The position numbers and the translations under genes are program-made. DNA of 56,160 nt, from NCBI GenBank assembly GCA_003194525.1, contig NBIV01000366.1:1-56160 (forward strand). Reading direction: 5' to 3'. The stretch comes from Gracilariopsis chorda. Lineage: Eukaryota; Rhodophyta; Florideophyceae; Gracilariales; Gracilariaceae. Shown here one piece after another: positions 7,872 through 18,046 of this stretch. The notes beneath the pieces were generated by a model, which saw only the letters and a program-made list of their open reading frames with translations, had not been told where the DNA came from and did no database searches. Each line of letters opens with the position of its first letter. Positions within the stretch are counted from its first letter, which is position 1.

Positions 7872-9949
7872 TCAGTATCCTGAACCACTAGCAGTGGAGC
7901 GCTAGTGGGGGTGTCTTGTCGAACAAGACGGGGGTTAGTGACCTGCTCAGCAGAGGTAAGCAACGCGTGTCGCGGGTTCGTATCCGGGATATTCCGGGGG
8001 AAGTCCGTCTTCGCTCGTAAGTACGATGCAATCGGAACGGTCTGCTTCTCCGCTGGAGTAAGGGCTTCATAGTTACTGATCACTCGGGTTACTTCTCTCA
8101 AAGTGAGGATGCAGTCCGGTGAAATGTGACCGTGTTCGTAACATATGTAGCATATGACTCCAGAGCGTGGGGGCGGCTGACTGGAACGAGCATCCGTGTG
8201 TCTCACCGCTGGGCGGGTATCCTTCGATCCGGGACGACTCTGCCGGAAGGCACCATTCGAATAGGGGATGCGAGGTCCATGAACACGGGGTCTGTCAACA
8301 TACAGCAGGGAATTCTCCTGAGCTGTGTCATAGGACGCATCCGTCGTGGACGGCAGTTCCGTTGTCGGAATAGACTGAGCACCGGCCTGAGCAAGGTACA
8401 CGTTATCGTAGTCCCTTGAAGGGCGTCCAATTGCTGCTAGCGAGAAAGGTGGTGAACTGGCTTCCACCATCAACGCCTTGGCGGGACGAGACTTCGATGC
8501 GGGGATACGAGCTCGAAGTGCATCACCTTCCACTTGCGCGTGTTGAATCAACTCCAGGTAGGTGGTGTTACGACGACCCTCCCGATATCGGGCCACCAGC
8601 GTACGGATTGCCGGATCCAATCCATCGATGTACATGGTGCAGCGCTCTCCAGAGAAGTAAATATTGCCACACCTGTGGAAAGCCTTATTAAGGCGTACCG
8701 AGAATTCGGTTTCCGTCTCTCCAGCTTTCTGGCGGGTATCGCGTAGAGCGAGAATAGCCGCCTGAATAGCGTTGTTCGTCGCATAGGATCGCAAGAGGTA
8801 CTGAACCGCTGCCGGCCAGCACGTTACACCCCCTTCGGAGGCTCGGGAAGAACCTCTTACAGAGTTGTATTGATCCTCGGCGAGTCCACGTAGAAAATGC
8901 GGTAGGGCAATAAACGCCTGTCCTTCGTTCATACCAAGTATGTCCGCTTCGGAAACGAACCTTCCGAGGAAGTCCAACACCAATATGGGATCCTCTCCAG
9001 AAAAGGACTGGTTACGAACGGAAAGCTGCATACGCTTTATGCAGTCCTTCACCTTACCCGTACCACGGGGTGTACGATCCAATGAGGAGTCCTCAAGCCG
9101 ATAATATCGGTACGATACCAACTTCTTGTAGAGGGGATTAGTACATTTGAGTTCCCTCAATCCTAAGTGTTTCCTCCCCTTCCTCCGGCGGCGAATCACA
9201 CCTTGGGTGGAAGAAGACCGTTTAGAATGGGACGAGCGTCGGCGACGATCATCGTCCGACGAATAATCCGACGACACCGAACCATCTGAATGGTGAGAAT
9301 CCTGTGAAGACAGGGAGGAATGCGACGAGTCGGGATCGTGCTTGGGTTGCTTCTTACGAGTGCGGCGGGTAGAATCTTTCTTCTCGCGCTTCGCTTTTTG
9401 CGAGACAGCAGCGGCCTCACCCGGGACGTTGTCATCCATCAAGATAGTTTGCTCCAACGTCCTCATACGGGCACTGACACGATCAAATCGGGTTTCCACA
9501 TTCTCAACATAGTTGGCAGGGCCACCAAAACATTCCAACACAGTGTTGACATCCGCCCTTAAAAGGCGAATGTCCTCAGCCAAATCCTTCATAAAAGAGG
9601 TATCAAACCTGACACGCAGGACTTCAAACTCCTCCACGAGGGTATTGTGTGCTTCACGCACCTCATCAAGCTGCGCTTGGACACTAGGGGGGGCGTCGGT
9701 ATTGAGTTCTCCCCTCCGGGGTGCAGTTAAATCGGCAGAAGCCCGGTCGACACCAGAGTTGGGAGCGTCCTTCAACGTCTTAGGCGGGGGTTTCTGTGCT
9801 CTCGACGAGTCTTGGCCCTTCGACTTGCCTTTCAAAGTGGCACGTCGAGGGCGGCCAGCGGGGACCTTCGAGATCTCTGCCTGTTCCACTTCACTGATAG
9901 AACGACTCCGCGTGACAACGGGTTCGGCGGAGGATGGTCGCCGAGACAT
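7835..9949 (-). CDS. gag: Element A Gag with CCHC zinc knuckle
   Basis: 704 residues from ATG 9949 (MSRRPSSAEP); the frame stays open a little further upstream but only with non-ATG codons. The N-terminal ~300 residues are charged and Ser/Arg-rich with a probable helical stretch (LDEVREAHNTLVEEFEVL). A capsid-like retrotransposon gag domain follows around residues 325-490 (FLGRFVSEADILG ... FSVRLNKAFHRCG). A perfect C-x2-C-x4-H-x4-C knuckle, CYICYEHGHISPDC, lies near 600. Gag forms the particle and packages RNA. The frame is fully open, the best preserved reading frame of the element. The C-terminal coding DNA carries strong hairpins (7811-7824, 7855-7867, 7885-7908). Confidence 0.92.
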   Translation of the reverse strand: MSRRPSSAEPVVTRSRSISEVEQAEISKVPAGRPRRATLKGKSKGQDSSRAQKPPPKTLKDAPNSGVDRASADLTAPRRGELNTDAPPSVQAQLDEVREAHNTLVEEFEVLRVRFDTSFMKDLAEDIRLLRADVNTVLECFGGPANYVENVETRFDRVSARMRTLEQTILMDDNVPGEAAAVSQKAKREKKDSTRRTRKKQPKHDPDSSHSSLSSQDSHHSDGSVSSDYSSDDDRRRRSSHSKRSSSTQGVIRRRRKGRKHLGLRELKCTNPLYKKLVSYRYYRLEDSSLDRTPRGTGKVKDCIKRMQLSVRNQSFSGEDPILVLDFLGRFVSEADILGMNEGQAFIALPHFLRGLAEDQYNSVRGSSRASEGGVTCWPAAVQYLLRSYATNNAIQAAILALRDTRQKAGETETEFSVRLNKAFHRCGNIYFSGERCTMYIDGLDPAIRTLVARYREGRRNTTYLELIQHAQVEGDALRARIPASKSRPAKALMVEASSPPFSLAAIGRPSRDYDNVYLAQAGAQSIPTTELPSTTDASYDTAQENSLLYVDRPRVHGPRIPYSNGAFRQSRPGSKDTRPAVRHTDARSSQPPPRSGVICYICYEHGHISPDCILTLREVTRVISNYEALTPAEKQTVPIASYLRAKTDFPRNIPDTNPRHALLTSAEQVTNPRLVRQDTPTSAPLLVVQDTETPPQAERAQEN

Positions 9950-10736
9950 GTGTAGACCAAAAACTCCCAAGAAGTGGTAAGAAACCAGAAGTTTGGACAG
10001 TGAATCTCCGAGGAGAGGTAATACAAAACCTAACCGTTTCCGATTCTAGGTCGGGAGACCACTTTGTAGTGCAATACCCGCAAGCGGGATAACACACGAT
10101 GACGTTCGGAATCTTCCCCTCTGGAGGGTAACACAGCGAACGGAGCCTCTCCGGATGAGCACGACGAAGTCGGGTTGTAAAGCCGAGGCTCACCCTCACG
10201 CCAAGCGAGGAGAGTTGAAACGGTAGGATTAGGATCACCACGAATGGGAAAACAGCCCTTCCAAGGAGTACGAGTCCACGTAAGTGCGGGAAGACGTCAC
10301 GGGATACCGGCACGAGAGACACGCGTCAGCTGTGACGAGCAACCACACAAAGGGGTAGGAACCACGAGAGTGGGGTAAGGGAAATACGGGGGATGCCCGA
10401 TTGGGGGCAACGGGGGTGTGGGCCAACGGGACCACGAAAGAAGGTACAAAGGAACCCTATACAGGGGCGAGAACATGGCGGTGGTGAATTAAGTGACAAG
10501 TGCCCAAGGCGGTGATACTCCTAGTGACGCAGGGTGGATAGGTCTACCGTTAGTAACGCAGCTTTACCTCCGAGGAGTGTAGAAGACTCGCGAAAGCGGA
10601 AAAGACTTAGAGCCAAGAACCCTGGTTGGGGACGTTTACTCAGTGTCAGAGCGAGGTCGCCGAGCCACTATATAGTGTAGTAATCTCCCTACTGTAGCGT
10701 AGATAAATAATAAATAATAAATATAAGTTAACTAAA
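9950..10736 (-). promoter_or_regulatory. Structured 5' leader of element A
   Basis: About 790 nt between the 5' LTR and gag with no convincing ORF. It holds many short inverted repeats: CCCGC-aa-GCGGG at 10077-10088, CCCTC-tg-GAGGG at 10117-10128, and others near 10480 (CCCTATACAGGG type) and 10665 (CACTATATAGTG type). The leader at 48149-48763 is recognisably homologous. It is the expected place for packaging and translation-control signals. Next to the LTR the minus strand reads TTTAGTTAAC followed by AT-rich repeats, not the TGG of a usual tRNA primer site. Confidence 0.65.
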
Positions 10737-10966
10737 TGTCCACACCGTGGTGCCAACCTCCTCTTGACTATCCGTGTCACACGTGGTCCACTCACGCCTT
10801 GGGCGGCACACGGCGCATGCACAGGTGTGCACCTGGCGCACAGCGCGGATCCGCTGAGGGCTGAGACACCCGCTAATAGCGGTAGTAATCATAAACACGC
10901 GAAAGCGGCAAAAACACCAAGTCCACAGGGCATCGCTGAGTCTTCCTCCTTGAGGATTGCACTTCA
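10737..10966 (-). repeat. 5' LTR of element A (complete, 230 bp)
   Basis: Starts TG (TGTCCACACC) and ends CA (GCACTTCA) on the plus strand, hence TG...CA on both strands. Matches 1-219. The leader precedes it on the plus strand and unrelated sequence (GTAACGGCTT) follows at 10967. The target duplication cannot be checked because the left flank lies outside the window. Confidence 0.93.
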
Positions 10967-10996
10967 GTAACGGCTTTGAGAGGCAGGGATCATATA

Positions 10997-11336
10997 AATG
11001 CAAAAGAAGTGGAAGATGCTGAGTTATGAAGACTGCAACTTGAAATGTTTGATGCGCAGGCAATGCACACAACTTCAGCGATGGAAGCGCTAACGCGAAC
11101 GATGAAGATGTTAGAGAGCGCAAAAACGGATGAAGACAGGGCTGTCTTTGAAAACCTGCTGCAACAGCTAAAGTTTAATCTGGCCACTGGTTCTGCGATG
11201 CGCACAGATTATTGAGACGGTGTCTGTTGAGGACGCAGTTCAATTTCAGCTACAAGTGGTTCAAGAGCAGGCCACTGCCTCGATTCCATTGTCTTTGAAC
11301 ACTATGCAAGTCGAAAGCGCGCAATCGCACAGGTAG
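10997..11336 (+). pseudogene. Decayed coding fragment next to the LTR
   Basis: Directly beyond the LTR the plus strand encodes a helical, acidic peptide (AKEVEDAEL, then after a TGA RLQLEMFDAQAMHT and LESAKTDEDRAVFENLLQQ) up to TGA 11213-11215. A second frame then continues with ETVSVEDAVQFQLQVVQEQA to about 11336. Composition looks protein-like, but stops and a frame change break it. Product not recognised. Element A may have landed in or beside this gene fragment. Confidence 0.35.
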
Positions 11337-12615
11337 CAGTATTCGCAGGTCGAATATGTAGATGGGTAGCATCAAGAAGCTACAGATGAGCATCCCACCA
11401 CAATCTTTTCTGGAGATGTTCTGCGCATATCGCAAAGCTCTTGCGCCAGGTGGCGGCGACTGTTGCAACGGCGGGAGCAGGCTCACGATGGCGGTGGGCA
11501 ACACTTGAAGCGGAGGGAAAACGGACAACACAGCATGTCGTCAGGTGTGTACTGAGGAGAGGGAGGCGAAGGAAAAAGAGCATGAAATCATGTTTGTACA
11601 TACTACTGCCAAGAATGGCTCCAACATCAACTCTCTTTTCAAAAAGAGCACCGCTGCTGTTCCTGCCCTGGAAAACCCACAACTTGCAGGAGAAACGGAT
11701 CTCATGGATTTCAATATATCACCTCGACCTACCGCCGCTGGTGAGCTATTCTCAAAGGCTTCTTCATGCGCTAGTTACCCAATATATTCCCTTCTTTCTA
11801 TGTACGTCAATCCACTCCGTTTAAACCAGCTATACCCATATTTGAACACGACTGAAACATTCAAATACCTGCTGTTGTTGCAAAGTAACCGACATTTAAT
11901 CATTTAGAACTCATCTATTATGTGCAGGGTTTTCCGAACTCATTGACTGCGGCGCAACCCAGTTTGGCATCCGTGGCTTCTCCTGTGTCATCCAGCCCCG
12001 ATCTCTACAATCCGCGTACTGAAAACCTTTAGGCCGTTGACCGCACCTGGAGTGTTCCTTCTTTTCATTCGTGCAGCATCACAGAGCTTCTCACGACCAA
12101 AAAATGTGGCATACGCAGATAGAACCGCTAAAGTTACTATTTTATCGTCTCCGCCAAGCCATTTCTCTACTAACAGGTGATTCTTTGGCCATATCTCCTC
12201 CCAGCTGATTGCTCTCTCCTCCTTTCGCATCCAGTATTCGGTGGGCTCTGTTAAGGTCGAGAGATTCTGAGAATCGCCAACTATTCCGTACCCAGCGATG
12301 GCAAGAGAAGATACAAGAACGTCATGAATTGACTCACACTAGATTCCGTGGTGCTCAAAAAGCAAATCAAGCCATTCATCGCCTGCTATGGCAGCCTTTT
12401 GTACTCTTGAATCCTCAAGCACATTCGCAGCAACCTCCGGGACCCAAAAAGTTTCCTGGACGTGATCCAAGTTTGAATCGTTCTCCGCGTCCGTGATTTT
12501 TGGTAACCATGTTGCGCTACAGCGCCAACGGTCATCATCTCTATCGCTTACCTCTTCTGTCTCACAGGTGGGTTGACTGGGTAAATGCCCTTCGCGAACT
12601 GGCAGGTGTATGGTA
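11337..12615. other. No convincing gene
   Basis: Short open stretches occur on both strands (for example 11545-11907 plus and 11988-12230 or 12339-12668 minus). The minus ones look moderately protein-like (FFGREKLCDAARMKRR; ATWLPKITDAENDSN) and could be exons or remnants of the gene at 12.6-14.0 kb. No homology is recognised. Confidence 0.3.
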
Positions 12616-13955
12616 TTAAATTGTAAGTGCTGTTTGGGATCCAGTGGCCTGGACGTTTTGTTTCCCATTGGCTGAGAACAATTCCGGAACTCTAGACTTC
12701 AGACTCGAAAGTAGCTTCTTAGGTACCACTTTCTTCGCACGATTTTGGCTACGACCAATTGTGGTGATTTCAATGACCTCAGGGTGTGATTTATTCACTA
12801 GTTCTGCCGTTATTGTGCACCTCTATCTAGAACGTCCTTTACCTCGAACGTCCACTTGAGGAAAATGTGGATTACGGAGAAAGAAAAACTTTTTTTTCTG
12901 CTGTAGCTGGTTAAGACCGGACACATAGTCCACTCCGTCTTCTTCTTCTTCGCATGAAATCGCATCGACTTCATCAAGGGATGCTTCTGGAGTCTTCTTT
13001 GACTGCTGTTTCTTGTTTTCCGTCAGCAGGACGTTGTCTCTCGCAGCTTTAGCCTTGACATCAACATCGGAGACCGAAGGTACTGACGGTTCCTCCGTGT
13101 TCTTTTCTGATCCTATTTTGTTTGCATCCTTGCGGTGTCCTCGTTGGATGGTCTGACCTCAAGGTTCGTCTGCGGTATGATCGGACGTGCCGGAAAGGTT
13201 GCGCCTTCGTGACTTGATGTAGAGACTATTGGAACATTGACGTAAAAAGGGTTGCCCAAAAATTGGACGTCATTCATGGCGGAATTGAAAGGGGTTGATT
13301 GGTGGGGATACACACTTCCCTCAGGACTTTGAAGATAGCGGTTCACTACCATTTGAGGTGCCATGGTTAAGAAATTTGGTTGCAATGGCAGCGGGCCTTG
13401 ATATCCCATCATCGGTGCCATATGCAGCAGTGCAAGAAAAGGAGGATGAGGAAATCTGTTCAACTGAAGAATTGCCTGCCGTGGAAGGCAGTGAACTCTT
13501 TCATCAGGAACTTGGGCAAGATGTGGACGTCCATGTCCAAAGCGTGGATTGGACACACGTTGATCGTTGCCGGTGGTAGCAGTTGCGCCCAAACTGTTCA
13601 TGTTGGCCAGATCAAATTGGAGTTGACATCCCTGTGGAATTGTCGGAACTGCAAACGCAGGAGGAAACGATGGACGCCCTACTACTGGCGGTGAAGTTCC
13701 AAGCGGTACCCTGACTTGTTGTATGGATACTACAGTATCGGGAACGGTTTTGGGCTTGTGAACGTGCGTAGTCGCAGTAGCTGTGGTTTGCGCCAGCATG
13801 GCGCAGCGCGCTTGTTCATCCGCCCTACATTGCATGACGGGCGTAGATTCATTTGGAGTTCCAGAAAGAGGGGCGGGGTGCATGCGCTGTTGAGTACGCG
13901 TTAGATGTGGAACAGGGCCATCGCAGTTGGCGACGAGTGAGACGTTTGTGTTCAA
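12616..13955 (-). pseudogene. Pro/Gln-rich hypothetical protein, split across frames
   Basis: The longest piece, 13113-13955, encodes about 280 residues rich in Pro, Gln, Thr and Asn with no transmembrane segment and no recognised domain; it lacks an ATG at its 5' end. In another frame downstream, about 13100-12860, a Lys/Glu-rich segment (KQQSKKTPEASLDEVDAIS, then an EEEEDG run and QLQQKKK) follows. A basic piece with an NLS-like look (NRAKKVVPKKLLSSLK) then lies at 12616-12798. All three lie in one direction and read like parts of one nuclear-type protein. Introns or frameshifts could both explain the breaks. Function unknown. Confidence 0.4.
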
Positions 13956-14667
13956 GAGTGGCGCACAATCCTTGGTTTTGTCTGTTTAGTGGTGCAATTT
14001 AAAAGCAGTAGAATTTTGAGACCTTCTGGTTCTGTGAGCTATCGGAGAGGTAGCGACGCGCAATCGACGCGGATGCTGATCTGCAACAACGGCTCCCATG
14101 CTCTGTCGCTCCTTGGCGGAGGTTTGACGCGCGCCAAGCTTTCTAACCGCGACAGTTCTGTTCTTGGATTTCGTCTTATCTGGCAGATCTGTAAGAAGCG
14201 CAAACTGTTTGCAGTAACTCTTCACCTCGCCAGCAAAACGGTTCGTTCACATTAGCGAGCAAGTTTACCATACGAATCGTGTAAGCGAGCCAAGGCAATA
14301 TACAAAAGTGCGATTCGAAATGAAGCTCACAGACTCTCTTCCTGAGCTGGCTGGATTGGTCTTCGTCATGACTGGGAGTGAGATCTTCTTCCGAAAAACC
14401 CGAGCTCTTGAATTTTTTCCGCAATTGTCTCTCGGAGATTGGAATGTTCACGTCGTCAATCTCGGGATCTCAAGTTATCCCTTTGCGTATGACAGACATC
14501 TTGAAAGTGAATTAACGGGGATCCTATCAAACTATTGTCGTCATGAGGAGGTCCAATATCAAACACTGGGGATTTTCTGCAGTCTCAATAATAAAGTTAT
14601 GCAGCTTACAAGCTACTATTATTATGAGCGTTCATAACCGCAGTGAAGACCAAAATATGCCAAACCG

Positions 14668-15287
14668 TCATATAAGTATGCCAAACGCTTGTTCCACGCA
14701 AACAATACAGGATGAATGATACGCATTATATGTGTCCTGCTTAAACGATAAGTTTTTCCCTGGATAGGGAATCAGAATGCGATATTCATTTGAATATGCA
14801 TCATCCACTACAACTGCAGCCCATGATGGAAGATCTGAACCTTGCAACAATTCGTACAATTTTGTAGCGCTGAAGGCGGTAGAATCATGTGGTACCCCCG
14901 CATGTCGAGCGGATACAAAGCACAACTTGTAATCAGCTTGGAAGGCTGCCTGTACGCAAAGTGCGAAGAAGACTTTTCGATTGTAGTACTTCCGGGGTCA
15001 GAAACTTCACGAAATTTTGGCTGTGTTATCTCGATTTCAATACCATCTAGCGCCGCTATGATGCCACTAAATGGCGTTTTCCTTAACAAACAAAACTCTT
15101 GAGCCTTGTTCTGACAGTATTCAGTAGAAGTAGGAAACGTTATCCGTGGCAGTGTTTCGTTTAACGCCAATATTGTGTCAGTAAATACAACATAAACAGT
15201 TGATTCCGATATGCCGTATGGCCATCCAAGGTCAAAATAGATAGCTCCAGCGAACAAACGGAGACTTACACACAAAATTACTTCCAC
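14668..15287 (-). pseudogene. PIF/Harbinger DDE transposase relic (Harbinger-1)
   Basis: Minus-strand frame 15287-15000 carries LRLFAGAIYFDLGWPYGIS and the first catalytic Asp in IIAALDGIEIEI, as in DDE Tnp4-type nucleases. After a frameshift near 15000 the homology continues as YYNRKVFFALCVQAA, LCFVSARHAGVPHDSTAF (second Asp region), VVVDDAYSNEYRILIPYPG and CIVCVEQAFGIL (third acidic residue, E). No terminal repeats or partner ORF were found, and the 5' end is uncertain (15290-15484 may belong). An immobile relic. Confidence 0.78.
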
Positions 15288-16885
15288 TTCTACTGCCGGT
15301 GCGAGAAGAGACGTATAGCGTTGCTGTAGAGATAATTGAGGACTAACCAGATGTTTAAGACCAATGATTTAGGCTTTGGAGACTCTTTACATCCTTCGAA
15401 ACAGCCAATCAGACAAGCAGCTAATGTGGTGAAGAAACTTGAAAGGAGAACGATGGAAAGAAAATCGTTGTTCGTCTGAATCATTAGCAGCCTCTGACAG
15501 AACGGCAGCGAGAGGTATTGAGATAAACAGTTTTTATAGAGTTGTTGGACTCTTTTTGGTGATTGAGTGAAAGCGTTTGAGACGACAGTGGGTCGAATTC
15601 ACACGCCGGTTTGCGAGGGCGTTAATAGGACGGTTCATGTCAATCATCTACTGCATGACCTTGTGACAAGCATCCTCAGCTTCGTTTGGGAACAGTTACG
15701 CAGCTCGTAGAATGAATATGGTTCTGGATATCGGAAATATTTACAGCTTGTCAGTTTCCGATTTCCAGATTCACAAAGTCATACAACGCCCCTCAGCACA
15801 TGGTTTCTGAAGCCGGGCCGTTTCTGATTGCTTTGCATCTGTTCTTGAAACGAATACTTACAAGTGAGCAGCATGAGAGGTTGCACTTCGGTGCAACTCA
15901 TATTCGGTGCAAGATCTTTTTGCCGCTGTTGCACTCTTGTACTGTAGTCTACCAAGAGTAGTGTTCAAACTATAAGAGGGCGATTTTTCGGAACATTGCA
16001 GTGGGGCAAGTAGCCTCAAGCATGATGACAACATTAACTTGCAGTACATATGCCGTTGGTAAGGGTCCTCTTCGGTACTTGCGCAAGATCGATAAGCGTG
16101 ACGTACCAGTTTGGAGTCCAAGCTTTGGACCCCAGCCACAGAAATGTGCTCGTACAGTATTCCAGTTACAGCGTTCGTAAGCCAGAGAAAAGTTTGACCG
16201 CATCTCTATGCTACGAAGCCTTGCCAACGAAGCAATCATTAATATATCAAAGACCGACGATTGACAAATATGCCCAAGCGGTGTTCCCATAGAGATATTT
16301 CACAACACTAGAATCAATGTTCAATATTCTTCTTGGCTAAATGATGTCTATTGGATATCGGTATTGGTGAACGCAATTTGAGCGAGTGAACCTTTCGAAC
16401 TTAGATACGATTACCGCATCAAGTGTCGATTGGAATACCGTCTACGAAAGAAAAGAGGACTGCAACAGTAGTGTCAATGTCACTAAGTTACATGGCTTAC
16501 TGTCACTGGCCTTGTGGTTGCTTTGTATGCCTATGCGTATGTGGTTCAGTTCTTTTTGGCTAAGAGCCACGTGCCCATACTGGCCGCTCTCTATTCAGCT
16601 CCGAGACGAATAGCTGTTGCCAACAGTTTTTCAACAATGAAAGCAACGCTCGGATACGCTGCGAATGGGCCTCTCATAACTGGTATGATAAGCTATCCTC
16701 TTAGCCGGCATCCACTCAAGGTTGTAAGTCATTTAACAACGGGCCCCGTGCTTTCCAAGCGCAAAACCGGGCACCCCGAGAGAGAAGATGATGGCGTACT
16801 TGTCATGAAATGCTTCTCGTAGCCTTTGTGCCCAATCTACACTCTCGAATGATCCTTGGTTGTATCTGATCTTTGTGCGAACTTC
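15288..16885. other. No gene recognised
   Basis: About 1.6 kb with only short unsupported ORFs on both strands. It separates the Harbinger relic from the membrane-protein gene and may include the promoter of the latter. I see no repeats or RNA genes here. Confidence 0.4.
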
Positions 16886-18046
16886 ATGTCCTCTCCACAA
16901 CTGACAACTGCAGCTTATGCGGATCGCTCCTACGAGGCTCTGAAACCGTACAAGGTTGTGAAACCCTGTAGTTTCATAAGTCTCCATTCCAATCTCACTC
17001 TTCTCCTGAGCTCTTTCCACGGGCAAAGAAACAGGAGACCGCTGCCATGCTCCGCCGACCGTTTCACGAGCTCATTCGTCTTGCGAGAAGCTCTTTACCT
17101 GCGGTCTTCTGCTCAGGAACGAATACCACAACATCCAACGCACAATTCAGAATGTTCGAAGCCTTGTCCCAGAGCCAGTTCCATGCTTCTCATGTTCCTC
17201 TCCTTCCTTATCGCATCAACTGGAATTACACTTAGCATCTTATATCAATCGGTGTGGTTCCTTATCGCTCAGGCTTTCGTCCTCGCCGTCCTTTTCACGC
17301 TCTTCATATCTACTGTTAAGCTTCAGTACGCCGCTCGAGTCCCTGGGGTAGCGCTTTCATTTGCAAACGACGCTGTGTACCTTTCCCCAAGGTATGAGGA
17401 TCCATTTCCTTACCTTTCGATATCTTCCATCCGTCATTTTGGAGTTGTTGCAGTTCATCGAAGGGAGCGAAATATCGGCCAAGGAGTAACAGGGTCTGAA
17501 CAGGCGTCAGAAAACTCATGCTATTGCCTAGAGGTTATCACGTTGGGCGAAGTTCTCCTCATCGGAAGTTGCACAAGTAAGCAGTCGATCACAATTATGG
17601 CCGACGAAGCAAATGCACACCTGCAACGAATGCGAGAGGAAGGTATTGCGTTATTTCCACCTCCCTCCCTCTTTACCGAAGACCAAGACGATTATCAGCA
17701 AGCAAGTGTTCAACTCACTTCGACATGGGACTCATCTGTCATTCTGCCCAGAACGCATGGAGTAACCGTCGAGCATCCTGGCGATCAAACAGTCATCATT
17801 CGATTTCATAACCCACAGCGCTGTGCATCCTCCGTTAAAGCAATTCTGTTGGTCATGCTAGTATCTGCCATGATCTACTTCGTTACAAACTGTGAAAATT
17901 GCCATCTATTGCAAAGGCTCTACTGGACTTTACCATCGGTTATCTACTCAGTAGGCATGTTTCTGGCGATGAACTTCATTTCATGCGAATGGACGACGAT
18001 CGTCTTTTCCCAAGAAAGAAAGCCATGTTTCTTTGTCCCCCCTTGA
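16886..18046 (+). CDS. Hypothetical multi-pass membrane protein
   Basis: 386 residues from the first ATG at 16886; the frame is open earlier only from a TTG at 16856, and a later ATG at MLLMFLSF is also possible. The N-terminal ~110 residues are polar and may be untranslated if the later ATG is used. Two adjacent hydrophobic segments (MLLMFLSFLIASTGITLSI and FLIAQAFVLAVLFTLFI) are followed by a soluble region of about 170 residues, then two more (AILLVMLVSAMIYFV and LPSVIYSVGMFLAMNFI). The soluble loop resembles PH-like bacterial-type membrane domains in layout, but I cannot assign it. The single open frame suggests a host gene. Confidence 0.55.
   Translation: MSSPQLTTAAYADRSYEALKPYKVVKPCSFISLHSNLTLLLSSFHGQRNRRPLPCSADRFTSSFVLREALYLRSSAQERIPQHPTHNSECSKPCPRASSMLLMFLSFLIASTGITLSILYQSVWFLIAQAFVLAVLFTLFISTVKLQYAARVPGVALSFANDAVYLSPRYEDPFPYLSISSIRHFGVVAVHRRERNIGQGVTGSEQASENSCYCLEVITLGEVLLIGSCTSKQSITIMADEANAHLQRMREEGIALFPPPSLFTEDQDDYQQASVQLTSTWDSSVILPRTHGVTVEHPGDQTVIIRFHNPQRCASSVKAILLVMLVSAMIYFVTNCENCHLLQRLYWTLPSVIYSVGMFLAMNFISCEWTTIVFSQERKPCFFVPP

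Larger units (their letters stand above)
1..10966 (-). mobile_element. Ty3/gypsy LTR retrotransposon A, chromovirus-like, ambisense
   Basis: Direct terminal repeats (1-219 and 10737-10966) enclose, on the minus strand, gag, aspartic protease, reverse transcriptase, RNase H, integrase and a C-terminal chromodomain. The order PR-RT-RH-INT is that of Ty3/gypsy. The window opens about 12 bases inside the left LTR, so the full element is near 10.98 kb. A plus-strand gene lies between the end of pol and the left (3') LTR. The two LTRs differ by about four substitutions and one indel over about 218 bp, so the insertion is not brand new. Gag is open, but PR-pol has three in-frame stops and the plus-strand gene has a frameshift. 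The copy is therefore probably dead as it stands, although it retains nearly complete frames. Confidence 0.95.
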
